Below, piece by piece: positions 1-8,043 of a stretch of 64,000 nt of DNA. How positions within the stretch are numbered: the first letter of the stretch is position 1; each line of letters opens with the position of its first letter. The DNA is from Winogradskyella algicola (lineage in GTDB: Bacteria; Bacteroidota; Bacteroidia; Flavobacteriales; Flavobacteriaceae). The notes beneath the pieces are model-generated. The model searched no databases and was not told where the DNA came from. It saw only the letters and a list, made by a program, of their open reading frames with translations. Position numbers and translations under genes: made by a program. The stretch is taken from NCBI RefSeq assembly GCF_005869935.1, contig NZ_SZQF01000009.1:121942-185941 (forward strand), read 5' to 3'.

Positions 1-1
1 C

Positions 2-1585
2 AATCAATGGAAATCCTCAGATGCATTACTTTCTAACCTTGAGAAAAATCAAGAATTAAAATCGCTTTTAATTCAGGAAACACCTTGGTTACGAGATGCA
101 CAATCTGAAACGGATCAGAAAAAGCGTATTGGTTTGCTATTCGATCTTAATAAAATGAATAACGAACTAAGTTCAGCTTTAAATAAACTAAAACAAAACC
201 AACTACCATCTGGTGCTTGGCCTTGGTTCAATGGTGGCTATGCTAATCGTTTTATAACGCAACACATTATTTCTGGGTTTGGGCATCTGAACAAATTGGG
301 TGTCAGCCTGAACGCAGTCGAAGGCTCTTCTGAAAACAGAATGATTCAAAACGCCATTCAATATCTAGATACAGAATTCGTAAAAGAATATAAAGACATC
401 AAAAAATATAATAAGGATGCAGATTTAAGCAAAGATCATTTGTCTTACACACAACTGCATTATATGTATGTACGTAGTTTTTACCATGAAGTAAAAGCTT
501 CAAAAGAAGTGGAAAGCATAATGGATTACTACAAATCTCAGATGCAGAAATATTGGTTAAAACGTTCGTTATATGCCAAAGGTTTAATGACTTTAACGCT
601 TCACAGAATGAATGATGATGCTACAGCAGGAAAGATTTTAAAATCACTAAAAGAAAACAGCATTACCTCAGACGAATTAGGTATGTACTGGAAATCCAAT
701 ACCAATTCTTGGTACTGGCACCAAGCACCAATTGAAACCCAAGCACTTTTAATTGAAGCATTTTCTGAAGTTGGAACTGTGATTCAAAGTGAAACAAAGA
801 ATATTGAAGACATTGACAACCTAAAAATCTGGTTGCTCAAAAACAAACAAACCAACAAATGGGAAACCACAAAAGCAACTACAGAAGCTGTATATGCATT
901 ATTGCTTCAAGGCAGTTCTTGGTTAGAGGTTACTGAAATGGTTGATGTAAAAGTTGGAAACGAAACTATAAACCCTTCAACATTAGATAATGTAAAAGTT
1001 GAAGCAGGTACAGGCTACTATAAAACTTCTTGGACAGGTGAAGAAATTAAAGCAGAACAAGCCAATGTTACTATTTCAAAAAAAGGAGATGGCATTGCTT
1101 GGGGAGCACTTTACTGGCAATATTTTGAAGATTTAGATAAAATTACATCTGCAGAAACACCTTTAAAGTTGAGTAAAAAACTCTTCTTAAAATCGAATAC
1201 TGATAAAGGTGAAGAAATTTCAGAAATAACTAAAAACACTAAACTAAACGTTGGTGATTTGGTTCGCGTTCGTATTGAATTACGTTCCGACAGAGATATG
1301 GAATTTGTGCATTTAAAAGATATGCGTGCTGCAGGTTTTGAACCTATCAACGTATTATCGCAATTTAAATGGCAAGATGGCTTAGGCTATTACGAAAGCA
1401 CTAAAGATGCAGCGACAAATTTCTTTATAGATTATTTACCAAAAGGTATCTACGTGTTTGAATATGATTTACGTGTCAACAATGCTGGAGATATGAGTAA
1501 TGGTATTAGCACAATTCAGTCAATGTATGCACCTGAGTTTAGTAGTCATAGTGAAGGAGTGAGAGTGAGTGTGGAAAACAATTAA
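2..1585 (+). CDS. Alpha-2-macroglobulin-family protein, C-terminal part (5' end outside window)
   Basis: The reading frame is open from the left edge (frame starting at base 2), so this is the last 527 residues of a longer protein and no start codon is in the window. The tract QLPSGAWPWFNGGY followed by helical repeats (TTHxH-like TQHIISGFGHL and later TKATTEAVYALL) is characteristic of the thioester/complement-like helical domain of bacterial alpha-2-macroglobulins. The end (VRVRIELRSDRDMEFVHLKD, then DYLPKGIYVFEYDLRV) matches the receptor-binding-like C-terminal domain. No GCGEQ thioester is visible in the part present. In the family these are large secreted or periplasmic protease-trapping proteins. 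Family call is firm; exact role is not. Confidence 0.85.
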   Translation, partial: NQWKSSDALLSNLEKNQELKSLLIQETPWLRDAQSETDQKKRIGLLFDLNKMNNELSSALNKLKQNQLPSGAWPWFNGGYANRFITQHIISGFGHLNKLGVSLNAVEGSSENRMIQNAIQYLDTEFVKEYKDIKKYNKDADLSKDHLSYTQLHYMYVRSFYHEVKASKEVESIMDYYKSQMQKYWLKRSLYAKGLMTLTLHRMNDDATAGKILKSLKENSITSDELGMYWKSNTNSWYWHQAPIETQALLIEAFSEVGTVIQSETKNIEDIDNLKIWLLKNKQTNKWETTKATTEAVYALLLQGSSWLEVTEMVDVKVGNETINPSTLDNVKVEAGTGYYKTSWTGEEIKAEQANVTISKKGDGIAWGALYWQYFEDLDKITSAETPLKLSKKLFLKSNTDKGEEISEITKNTKLNVGDLVRVRIELRSDRDMEFVHLKDMRAAGFEPINVLSQFKWQDGLGYYESTKDAATNFFIDYLPKGIYVFEYDLRVNNAGDMSNGISTIQSMYAPEFSSHSEGVRVSVENN

Positions 1586-1597
1586 ACTCAAGAAATC

Positions 1598-1645
1598 GTC
1601 AGTTCGAGTGATTTTGAAGTATGAAAAATTGTATCGAGAACTTTT
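1598..1645. repeat. Short hairpin repeat, type 1 (GTTC..ATTTT/AAAAT..GAAC)
   Basis: Imperfect inverted repeat: GTTC at 1602 and ATTTT at 1611 face AAAAT at 1625 and GAAC at 1638. It looks like the CGTCAGTTCGAGTG...ATCGAGAAC intergenic element that I recall from other flavobacterial genomes. That recollection was not checked, and only one copy is in the window. Confidence 0.4.
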
Positions 1646-1717
1646 GTTTATGACTAAATTCTTATTCTTGCTAAGATGCAAAGGAAAAAGCTAAAAACTG
1701 TCTGGAAATTTCTGTTT

Positions 1718-1796
1718 TGTCAATCTGAACTTGATTCAGATTCTAAAACAATATGAAATCTATCTAATGAGATTCTGAAATAAATTCAGAATGACA
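1718..1796. repeat. Inverted repeat, type 2 (27-nt imperfect arms)
   Basis: Left arm 1718-1744 begins TGTCAATCTGAACTTG. Right arm 1770-1796 ends ATTCAGAATGACA. The arms are reverse complements apart from a few mismatches and enclose about 25 nt. It is an intergenic palindromic unit of the TTCAGAATGAC kind that is common in Bacteroidota genomes. Confidence 0.6.
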
Positions 1797-1812
1797 AATT
1801 AAGAAAAATAAA

Positions 1813-1888
1813 AATGTCATTGCGAGGACGAAAGACTATGCAAACTTTTTATTTGAAGAGATTGCCACGCTTCGCTCGCAATGACATT
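1813..1888. repeat. Inverted repeat, type 3 (GTCATTGCGAG family)
   Basis: Perfect 14-nt arms: AATGTCATTGCGAG at 1813-1826 and CTCGCAATGACATT at 1875-1888, with further pairing potential inside (GACGAA against TTCG). It matches the widespread GTCATTGCGAGGACGAA small interspersed element. A short open frame across it is not a gene. Confidence 0.7.
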
Positions 1889-1893
1889 AACAT

Positions 1894-2622
1894 TTACTTA
1901 CTACTAGGAGGAGTCGTTGGTCTTACTTCAATCTTACTTGGCAAGGTTCTTGGATTCATTTTTAATAAATCTACAACCAATTCGCCTATATCTTCAATTT
2001 GAATTTTCCAAGCACCAGCTTCACTTGGTTCGTTACCATTAAAATGTGTAGACACTGAACCTGGCATTATCGTACTGACTTTGATACCGTATTTGCGCAA
2101 GTCTAACATTACAGCTTGTGTAAATCCTGTAACACCAAACTTACTAGCATTGTATGCAGAACCTCCTGCGAAGAAATTGGTTCCTGCTAAACTTGAAATT
2201 GTGATGTAATAGCCTTTGCTTTCTTTTAAAGCATCAACACTTGCTTTTATAGAATTGAAAACACCTGTTAAGTTGGTATCTATAACTGCGTTCCATTGCT
2301 CTACCGTTAAATCTTCGATACTTCCGAAGTGTCCTAAACCTGCATTAGCAACAACAAGATCTAACTGACCAAAAGCATCAAGCGTTGCTTTTACTGCTTT
2401 TTCCTGACTTTCTAATTGTCTTACATCGGCTTCAAGTCCGATTACATGGTTTTCTGAATTGGTTTTAGATGCTAGTTCTTTCGCCACTGCTTCCGTAGAT
2501 TCTTGATCTCTTCCTGTTATAGCAACTTTGAATCCTTGGTTAAGTAATGCCTCGGCAATACCATAACCAATACCTTTAGTTCCACCTGTTATCAGTGCTA
2601 CTTTACCTTCTAATATGCTCAT
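1894..2622 (-). CDS. SDR family NAD(P)-dependent oxidoreductase
   Basis: A 242-residue classical short-chain dehydrogenase/reductase, a cytoplasmic Rossmann-fold enzyme. Visible are the cofactor glycine motif TGGTKGIG at 12-19, the NAG motif at 93-95, catalytic Ser at 143/144, and the YxxxK pair Y157/K161. The length is normal for the family. The C-terminus (IEVRPTTPPSSK) resembles 3-ketoacyl-ACP-reductase-like members, but substrate cannot be read from sequence. A -7-like box TAATTTTG lies at 2649-2656 on the minus strand, about 30 nt upstream of the ATG. It stands alone and converges on the alpha-2-macroglobulin gene. Confidence 0.9.
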   Translation of the reverse strand: MSILEGKVALITGGTKGIGYGIAEALLNQGFKVAITGRDQESTEAVAKELASKTNSENHVIGLEADVRQLESQEKAVKATLDAFGQLDLVVANAGLGHFGSIEDLTVEQWNAVIDTNLTGVFNSIKASVDALKESKGYYITISSLAGTNFFAGGSAYNASKFGVTGFTQAVMLDLRKYGIKVSTIMPGSVSTHFNGNEPSEAGAWKIQIEDIGELVVDLLKMNPRTLPSKIEVRPTTPPSSK

Positions 2623-2723
2623 CGTTTTATTTGTTTTTTGAATTCAATCAAAATTACAAAACCGAATGACCATGATGAAGTTTATAATGTTAGGAAAATG
2701 ATAAAGTTCTGACAATACTTTGA

Positions 2724-2765
2724 ATCACTTCGACTTCGCTCAGCGACCAATACATTCTGAGACGA
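2724..2765. repeat. CTTCGACTTCGCTCAGCG-type interspersed repeat fragment
   Basis: The segment CACTTCGACTTCGCTCAGCG, followed by ATTCTGAGACGAT, belongs to the same family as the element at 36124-36171. It lies just past the stop of the DUF4136 lipoprotein gene. It appears to be a half-unit without a clear partner arm. Confidence 0.5.
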
Positions 2766-2777
2766 TAATGAGTAATA

Positions 2778-3299
2778 TTATTTTTTAGGAGGATACTTAG
2801 CAAAAACTTTTTCAACCAAAGAATCAAAATAGGCTTGACGTTTTTCTGGTGAAGCATTTTCTCTGTAACTGCTTTCACTAACAGCTTGCCAGAATAAGCG
2901 CTCGTTTTGTTTTTTATCTACAAAATCGATAATGATCTGTCGTGTATTTTGGTTGCCACCAATAGGAATTCCTACAGAGACACCACCAAAACCGCCTCCG
3001 CCTCCACCACCTGCACCAACGCCAACAGTAGAGTTATTTCTATTCATTACATCTTCACTTTGTATATCGATATAAAAATCTGGATTTTCTGAGCGCGACA
3101 TACCCATTGTTGCCAATTTTGCATCTATAGCACGCATCATACGTTTAGTATCTAACTGACTTAATCCTGTTTGCATGTCACTGAAATAGTCATACGTTTT
3201 GTACTTTGTAAAGTCTGTAGATTTCTCGTAATCATAGTTCACCACAGTACCACATGACGACACTAAGAGCAATAAGAATAGGTATTTTATAGTCTTCAT
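2778..3299 (-). CDS. DUF4136 domain lipoprotein
   Basis: A 173-residue predicted outer-membrane or periplasmic lipoprotein. The N-terminus MKTIKYLFLLLLVSSCG has a lipobox ending at Cys16. The tract YDYEKSTDFTKYKTYDYF and the ending FDSLVEKVFAKYPP fit DUF4136. A glycine-rich loop (about residues 94-112, with a run of seven Gly) sits in the middle, as often seen in this family. The function of DUF4136 is unknown. Monocistronic; a TATCTTTA box lies just upstream. Confidence 0.8.
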   Translation of the reverse strand: MKTIKYLFLLLLVSSCGTVVNYDYEKSTDFTKYKTYDYFSDMQTGLSQLDTKRMMRAIDAKLATMGMSRSENPDFYIDIQSEDVMNRNNSTVGVGAGGGGGGGFGGVSVGIPIGGNQNTRQIIIDFVDKKQNERLFWQAVSESSYRENASPEKRQAYFDSLVEKVFAKYPPKK

Positions 3300-3368
3300 T
3301 TTTTATTTTAAAGATACTTAAAAAATACCTTCTATATCAAGCTTGAAGTTATAGTAGGAAAATTTTAA

Positions 3369-4082
3369 CTATTCTTCCTCAGAATCTGGCTCAACAACTT
3401 TAGTGAGTGAAGAAGAAATAATTCCGGTTGGTATGGCTACAATACCTAAACCTATTAAAAGTATAAAAAAGGTGAAAATTCTGCCACCAACTGTAATAGG
3501 ATACACATCTCCATAACCTACAGTTGTTAAAGTAACGATAGACCACCAAAGGCTATCGAAAATTGAAGAAAAATGCTCTGGTTGCGCTTCGTTTTCAAAA
3601 TAGTAAATGCCTATTGCTGCAAAATAAATAAGTACTAAAGTAACTCCCATAAAGAGAATTATTTGCTCTTTTGCCAATAGCATAGCTTTGGCAAAATGTC
3701 GCATTGCTCTGTTGTACCTTACCAACTTTAAAAGCCTAAAAAGTCTAAACATCCTCAACACTCTGAGAGAACGAAGATCTAAACCAAAAGACAAGTAAAA
3801 AGGTAGAATAGCGAACAAATCTATGAGCCCAAAAAAGCTAAAAATGAATTTTGGCTTGTTGTCTGCAACATAGATTCTAGCTAAATATTCTAATGTAAAG
3901 ACTACCACACAAAATACCTCAATAGAATTGAGAATTACTTGGGTTTGCGGTTTTAAATTTGGAAGTGTTTCTACTGAAAATGTAATGACAGATAAGACAA
4001 TTAAAAACTGAATAAACAACGCAAAACTCTTACTGAGCATATTGTCGTTATATTCTACAATGTTTTTAATAGTATCCTTCAT
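3369..4082 (-). CDS. Voltage-gated K+ channel (ion transporter family)
   Basis: A 237-residue inner-membrane channel with Kv architecture: S1-S3 at about residues 20-100, an S4 sensor with arginines at every third position (R104, R107, R110, R113, R116), S5, a pore helix, the selectivity filter TTVGYGD (186-192), and S6 at about 200-225. The TVGYGD filter indicates potassium selectivity. The C-terminus is short and acidic, with no RCK or cyclic-nucleotide domain. The gene lies 7 nt after the obgE stop on the same strand and could be co-transcribed with it. Confidence 0.92.
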   Translation of the reverse strand: MKDTIKNIVEYNDNMLSKSFALFIQFLIVLSVITFSVETLPNLKPQTQVILNSIEVFCVVVFTLEYLARIYVADNKPKFIFSFFGLIDLFAILPFYLSFGLDLRSLRVLRMFRLFRLLKLVRYNRAMRHFAKAMLLAKEQIILFMGVTLVLIYFAAIGIYYFENEAQPEHFSSIFDSLWWSIVTLTTVGYGDVYPITVGGRIFTFFILLIGLGIVAIPTGIISSSLTKVVEPDSEEE

Positions 4083-4089
4083 AAACGCT

Positions 4090-5088
4090 TTATGAATTCA
4101 GCATTTTCCAAAGTTTGTCTTTCAGTTCAGTAAGTCCTTGCTGCGCTACAGATGAAATAAACATATACTCACATTCTAAATCCTTGTCTAAAATGGTAGA
4201 CATTTCAGATTTTAATTCGTCATCGAGCATATCAGATTTAGAGATACAAACAAAACGCTCTTTATCTAACATTTCTGGATTGTAGCGTCTTAACTCATCT
4301 ACTAAAATTTCGTACTGCTCAACAATATCTTTTGCGTCTGCAGGAATTAAAAATAATAAGATTGAATTACGCTCTATATGTCTTAGAAAGTAATAGCCAA
4401 GTCCTTTTCCTTCGGCTGCTCCTTCAATAATACCAGGAATATCTGCCATTACAAACGACTGAAAATCGCGATATTTCACAATACCCAAATTAGGCTTGAG
4501 CGTTGTAAACTCGTAATCTGCAATTTTTGGTTTTGCAGACGTTAACACAGACAGCAACGTTGATTTCCCTGTATTAGGAAAACCAACCAAACCAACATCT
4601 GCTAATACTTTTAACTCTAAAGTAATATCTCTTTCTTCCAGAGGAATACCAGGTTGCGCATAACGCGGAGTCTGATTTGTAGAACTCTTAAAATGCCAGT
4701 TACCACGACCACCTTTACCGCCTTCAGCAACGATTTTTTCTTCACCAGCTTCAGTGATTTCAAAGAGGATATTATTTGTTTCTGTATCTCGAACAACAGT
4801 TCCTAAAGGCACTTCAATAATAGCATCTTCTCCATCAGCTCCTGTACTTCTGCCAGAACTACCATGCTCACCATGACCTGCTCTAATGTGTCGCTTAAAC
4901 TTAAGATGCAAAAGCGTCCATAGGTTTTCATTTCCTCTAATAATCACGTGACCTCCACGACCACCATCACCACCATCAGGTCCACCTTTGGCTATGTATT
5001 TTTCGCGATGTAAATGCGCAGAACCTTTACCTCCATTACCGGAAGAAACGTGCATTTTTACGTAGTCTACAAAATTTCCTTCTGTCAT
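4090..5088 (-). CDS. obgE: GTPase ObgE/CgtA
   Basis: A 332-residue Obg-family GTPase that acts in 50S ribosome maturation and growth control. The glycine-rich Obg fold spans about residues 1-158 ([18 protein letters not shown]). The G domain follows with G1 GFPNTGKS (169-176), switch [11 protein letters not shown]3 DIPG (216-219) and a G4 written SKSD (283-286) instead of NKxD. There is no C-terminal OCT domain, as in many Bacteroidota homologues. It is on the same strand as the four-helix-bundle gene and hpt-adk. Confidence 0.96.
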   Translation of the reverse strand: MTEGNFVDYVKMHVSSGNGGKGSAHLHREKYIAKGGPDGGDGGRGGHVIIRGNENLWTLLHLKFKRHIRAGHGEHGSSGRSTGADGEDAIIEVPLGTVVRDTETNNILFEITEAGEEKIVAEGGKGGRGNWHFKSSTNQTPRYAQPGIPLEERDITLELKVLADVGLVGFPNTGKSTLLSVLTSAKPKIADYEFTTLKPNLGIVKYRDFQSFVMADIPGIIEGAAEGKGLGYYFLRHIERNSILLFLIPADAKDIVEQYEILVDELRRYNPEMLDKERFVCISKSDMLDDELKSEMSTILDKDLECEYMFISSVAQQGLTELKDKLWKMLNS

Positions 5089-5101
5089 CTAAAGTTGAAT
5101 G

Positions 5102-5125
5102 GTTTATTTGTTTAAGCGTTTATTT
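5102..5125. repeat. Octamer repeat array, obgE side (three GTTTAnnn units)
   Basis: Three tandem 8-nt units on the plus strand: GTTTATTT (5102-5109), GTTTAAGC (5110-5117), GTTTATTT (5118-5125). Read on the minus strand they are nnnTAAAC. The TAA stop codon of the four-helix-bundle gene lies inside the middle unit. The array is the inverted counterpart of the one at 5489-5520; a 23-nt stretch of the two arms matches at 20 positions. Confidence 0.7.
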
Positions 5126-5474
5126 GATATTTTCTCAATGAATTAATCTTATTAGAAATTTTCAAAATATTACTTCTAAGATTATCATATTGAACTTCAT
5201 CTATAAAGGCTAAACGTTTACAAATTTCAGTTTGACATAGAAGTTCCATTGTAGAACTAAATGCCATAGTAGAAAAATGTGCTTTATCTTTCTTTGTTAT
5301 TCTTGATGTTCCTTCTGCTAAATTTGAAGAGATAGACACTGCTGATCTTTTCATTTGGCTAATTAATCCAAACTTCTCTTCTTTAGGAAATGAGCTAACT
5401 GTTTTGTAAATCAATTCAACCAAATCAATTGAGTCTTGCCAAACAGTTAATTTCTCAAATGAATGTTGATACAT
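5112..5474 (-). CDS. Four-helix-bundle protein (23S rRNA intervening-sequence protein family)
   Basis: A 120-residue, all-helical protein of the four-helix-bundle/S23 family: F-E-K-L-x-V-W-Q-D at the N-terminus, then LISQMKRSAVSISSNLAEG, then a long terminal helix. The family was first found inside intervening sequences of 23S rRNA; relatives serve as accessory proteins in diversity-generating retroelements. In flavobacteria copies are scattered, and their function is unclear. This copy sits between obgE and hpt-adk and is framed by inverted arrays of 8-nt units, which suggests insertion into an older gene pair. Confidence 0.9.
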   Translation of the reverse strand: MYQHSFEKLTVWQDSIDLVELIYKTVSSFPKEEKFGLISQMKRSAVSISSNLAEGTSRITKKDKAHFSTMAFSSTMELLCQTEICKRLAFIDEVQYDNLRSNILKISNKINSLRKYQINA

Positions 5475-5488
5475 GTTGAACTTGTTTC

Positions 5489-5520
5489 AATTAAACCAAT
5501 AAACAGTTAAACGAATAAAC
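5489..5520. repeat. Octamer repeat array, hpt-adk side (four nnnTAAAC units)
   Basis: Four tandem 8-nt units on the plus strand: AATTAAAC, CAATAAAC, AGTTAAAC, GAATAAAC (5489-5520). They end 2 nt before the stop codon of hpt-adk and lie in the leader of the four-helix-bundle gene. Orientation is opposite to the array at 5102-5125. Confidence 0.7.
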
Positions 5521-5522
5521 TT

Positions 5523-6635
5523 CTATAATTTATCAATCACAGCACTCAAACGCTCTGTGATATCTTCAATGCTACCTACACCATCAACACCGTAATATTT
5601 GTCTTGTGCAGAATAGTAATCTTTTAATATCGCTGTTTTGTCGTAGTATTCTTTTATACGGTTTCTTATGATACTTTCGTCTGCATCGTCAGCTCTTCCA
5701 CTAGTTTCACCACGTTTTAGTAAACGCTCCACCAACACCTCATCATCAACTTCTAAGGCTACCATTGCATTAATTTGAGAATCTTTACTATCCATTAATT
5801 CATCTAGTGCTTTGGCTTGTGCATTTGTTCTCGGAAAACCATCAAAAATAAAACCGTTAGCATCGGCATTTTTTTCAACCTCTTTATTCAACATGTCAAT
5901 TGTTACTTGATCTGGCACTAGCTCACCCTTGTCCATGTAAGACTTTGCCAACATACCTAAGGCAGTTTCGTTTTTAATGTTGTACCTAAATACATCTCCA
6001 GTTGAGATATGTACGAGATCGTATTTTTCTTTTAAGAAGTTTGCTTGTGTTCCTTTGCCTGCTCCTGGAGGGCCAAATAGCACGATGTTTGTCATGTGTT
6101 GTGTTGTTTTTAATTGGTATACATCTGGTAAATCTCTTCCTAAACCATCGTAATCTAATCCATAACCCACGATGAATTTATTCGGAATTTCTTTACCTAT
6201 ATAATGAAGTTTAAAATCTTTGTTATAAGCTTCAGGCTTGTAAAACAATGTCGCAATAAGAAGCTGCTTAACATTTTCGTTCTTAAAAATGCGATGCACC
6301 TCTTCAAGCGTATTACCTGAGTCTATAATATCTTCTAAAATAACAACCGTTCTACCTGTTAAATCTTGTGTTAACCCAATCAGTCTCTGAATGTCTTCGG
6401 TAGATTTAACTCCTTCGTAAGAAGCCAATTTTATAAACGTAACTTCACAAGGGTTTGGATATTTTTTTACGAAGTCACTCACAAACATAAACGACCCATT
6501 CATAATCCCAACAAACACAGGGATTTCATCTCCTATATCTGCAGCGATTTCATTGACCATTCGCTGTACTACACCATCAAGTTCATTTGCATTAACAAAA
6601 GGTTTGAAATATAAATCGTGAAGCTTAACAACCAT
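5523..6635 (-). CDS. Fused hypoxanthine phosphoribosyltransferase / adenylate kinase
   Basis: One uninterrupted 370-residue frame encodes two purine enzymes. Residues 1-175 are a type I phosphoribosyltransferase with the PRPP loop EDIIDSGNT at 101-109, which would make IMP or GMP from base plus PRPP. Residues 181-370 are adenylate kinase, with P-loop GPPGAGKGT at 188-196, DGFPRT at 265-270, and a short LID (KRGETSGRADD) without zinc cysteines. Met181 (codon 6093-6095) could start a separate Adk, but nothing breaks the frame. I recall such fusions as common in Flavobacteriaceae. A -7 box TATCTTTG lies at 6654-6661, and the gene diverges from purKE. Confidence 0.93.
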   Translation of the reverse strand: MVVKLHDLYFKPFVNANELDGVVQRMVNEIAADIGDEIPVFVGIMNGSFMFVSDFVKKYPNPCEVTFIKLASYEGVKSTEDIQRLIGLTQDLTGRTVVILEDIIDSGNTLEEVHRIFKNENVKQLLIATLFYKPEAYNKDFKLHYIGKEIPNKFIVGYGLDYDGLGRDLPDVYQLKTTQHMTNIVLFGPPGAGKGTQANFLKEKYDLVHISTGDVFRYNIKNETALGMLAKSYMDKGELVPDQVTIDMLNKEVEKNADANGFIFDGFPRTNAQAKALDELMDSKDSQINAMVALEVDDEVLVERLLKRGETSGRADDADESIIRNRIKEYYDKTAILKDYYSAQDKYYGVDGVGSIEDITERLSAVIDKL

Positions 6636-6653
6636 GGCATTATTTTAGAAATG

Positions 6654-6734
6654 CAAAGATAATGAATTGATTGCCGTTTGCCGATTTTTTGAATTACGAA
6701 TTTAACAGTATCTGCTATAATTAGCTTATTTTTG
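6654..6734. promoter_or_regulatory. Divergent -7 boxes for hpt-adk and purK
   Basis: Two sequences fit the Bacteroidota -7 consensus TAnnTTTG: TATCTTTG on the minus strand (6654-6661), 19 nt before the hpt-adk ATG, and TATTTTTG on the plus strand (6727-6734), about 50 nt before the purK ATG. No good TTG -33 element is seen at the expected distance for either. No purine riboswitch fold was recognised. Confidence 0.45.
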
Positions 6735-6787
6735 CATTGAATTAATGTTGAATCTTTAAAAATTTCCCTTTTACTTGGGAAGTAAAC

Positions 6788-7942
6788 ATGAACTACTTTT
6801 CTTCAAACTTTAAACTCGGCATTCTTGGTGGTGGACAATTAGGCAAAATGATGTTGTATCATACGCGAAAATACGACATACACACTTGCGTCTTAGACCC
6901 TAGCAAAGATGCACCTGCAAGATTAGCTTGTGATGAATTTTCGGTAGGCGATTTATTAGATTACAAAACGGTTGTTAACTTTGGAAAACAAGTTGATATC
7001 CTTACTATTGAAATTGAAAACGTAAACGTTGAAGCGCTTGAAACACTTGAAAAGGAAGGCGTAAAAGTTTATCCTTCTGCAAAGACCTTACGCACCATTC
7101 AAAATAAAGCAACTCAAAAACTATTTTATCGCGACCACGATATCCCAACGGCTGATTTTTCGAGATTTGCACATACATCTCAAATTGATGAAGCAGTAGA
7201 TAATGGTGGATTAGAGTATCCGTTTGTTTGGAAAAGCGCACGATTTGGATACGATGGTCAAGGTGTAAAAGTTGTTAGACGTTACACAGACTTGGCAGAT
7301 TTACCAAATGTTGAATGCATTGCAGAAGACTTAATCCCGTTTAAAAACGAACTGGCAGTCATTGTTGCAAGAAATAGCAAAGGCCATTTAAAAACATATC
7401 CTGTGGTTGAAATGGAGTTTCATCCTGAGGCCAATCAAGTTGAGTATGTAATTTGTCCGGCAAGAATTCCTGATAATATTGCTAAAAAGGCAGAACTTGT
7501 GGCCTTAAAAACTGCAGCCGCTTTTGAACATGTAGGACTTTTGGCTGTAGAAATGTTTCAAACTGAAAATGATGATATTATTGTAAACGAAGTAGCACCG
7601 AGACCACACAATTCTGGTCATTACAGCATAGAAGCAAGTTATACAGATCAATTTGAGCAGCACTTAAGATGTATTTTAGGATTACCACTCGGTAACACCG
7701 AAAGTAAAGTAGCTGGTGTTATGGTGAATTTGGTTGGTGCTGAAGACCACACAGGAAACGTACTTTACAAAAACATTGAAGACATTATGGCAATGGATGG
7801 TGTAACACCACACATTTATGGTAAAAAGCAAACTCGTCCGTTCCGTAAAATGGGGCATGTAACCATTGTAAATAAAGACATCAATAAGGCTAGAGCAATT
7901 GCCGAAAATGTAAAACAAACTATAGAAGTAATAAGTGAATAA
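6788..7942 (+). CDS. purK: N5-carboxyaminoimidazole ribonucleotide synthase
   Basis: A 384-residue ATP-grasp enzyme of de novo purine synthesis. It carboxylates AIR with ATP and bicarbonate to give N5-CAIR, the PurE substrate. The N-terminal motif GILGGGQLGKMM (12-23), the middle FVWKSARFGYDGQGVKVV, and the ATP-grasp end VNEVAPRPHNSGHYSIEA are clear PurK hallmarks. Length is typical. It is first of a purKE pair, with a palindromic repeat in the spacer before purE. Confidence 0.96.
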   Translation: MNYFSSNFKLGILGGGQLGKMMLYHTRKYDIHTCVLDPSKDAPARLACDEFSVGDLLDYKTVVNFGKQVDILTIEIENVNVEALETLEKEGVKVYPSAKTLRTIQNKATQKLFYRDHDIPTADFSRFAHTSQIDEAVDNGGLEYPFVWKSARFGYDGQGVKVVRRYTDLADLPNVECIAEDLIPFKNELAVIVARNSKGHLKTYPVVEMEFHPEANQVEYVICPARIPDNIAKKAELVALKTAAAFEHVGLLAVEMFQTENDDIIVNEVAPRPHNSGHYSIEASYTDQFEQHLRCILGLPLGNTESKVAGVMVNLVGAEDHTGNVLYKNIEDIMAMDGVTPHIYGKKQTRPFRKMGHVTIVNKDINKARAIAENVKQTIEVISE

Positions 7943-7946
7943 AAAT

Positions 7947-8026
7947 GTCACCTCGAGCGCAGTCGAGAGGTCATTCTAAAAAATTTATTTTCTATCTAAG
8001 AGGTCTCGACTGCGCTCGACCTCACA
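7947..8026. repeat. Palindromic repeat inside the purKE operon
   Basis: TCGAGCGCAGTCGAGA at 7953-7968 is the exact reverse complement of TCTCGACTGCGCTCGA at 8004-8019, with 35 nt between them. Each arm is itself nearly palindromic, so the transcript could fold as two small hairpins or one long one. The element fills most of the 101-nt purK-purE spacer. It belongs to the GTCGAG-type intergenic elements common in flavobacteria. Confidence 0.8.
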
Positions 8027-8043
8027 TAAAATATATTATAAGC

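Larger units (their letters stand above)
1586..1893. other. Convergent intergenic region crowded with three repeat elements
   Basis: This 308-bp gap lies between two converging genes. I see no convincing gene. It holds three unrelated short inverted-repeat elements in a row (1598-1645, 1718-1796, 1813-1888), described separately. Transcripts from either side could form hairpins here, so the elements may also act as terminators. Confidence 0.7.

Noticed and set aside
1814..2002. Small plus-strand open frame overlapping the GTCATTGCGAG repeat and the SDR end
   Set aside because: Its sequence is mostly the palindromic repeat read as protein plus antisense of the SDR; no supporting start signal.
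2690..2878. Small frame at the end of the DUF4136 gene
   Set aside because: Overlaps the real gene and the CTTCGAC repeat in another frame.
5102..5520. CRISPR-like array near obgE
   Set aside because: Units are only 8 nt, directly adjacent without spacers, and degenerate.
5523..6095. A separate adenylate kinase gene from Met181
   Set aside because: No stop, ribosome-binding site or frame change separates it from the HPRT half, so it is called as one fused gene.
7945..8043. Longer N-terminus for purE from ATG 7945
   Set aside because: The extra 33 residues come from the inserted repeat, and the normal PurE start is at 8044.
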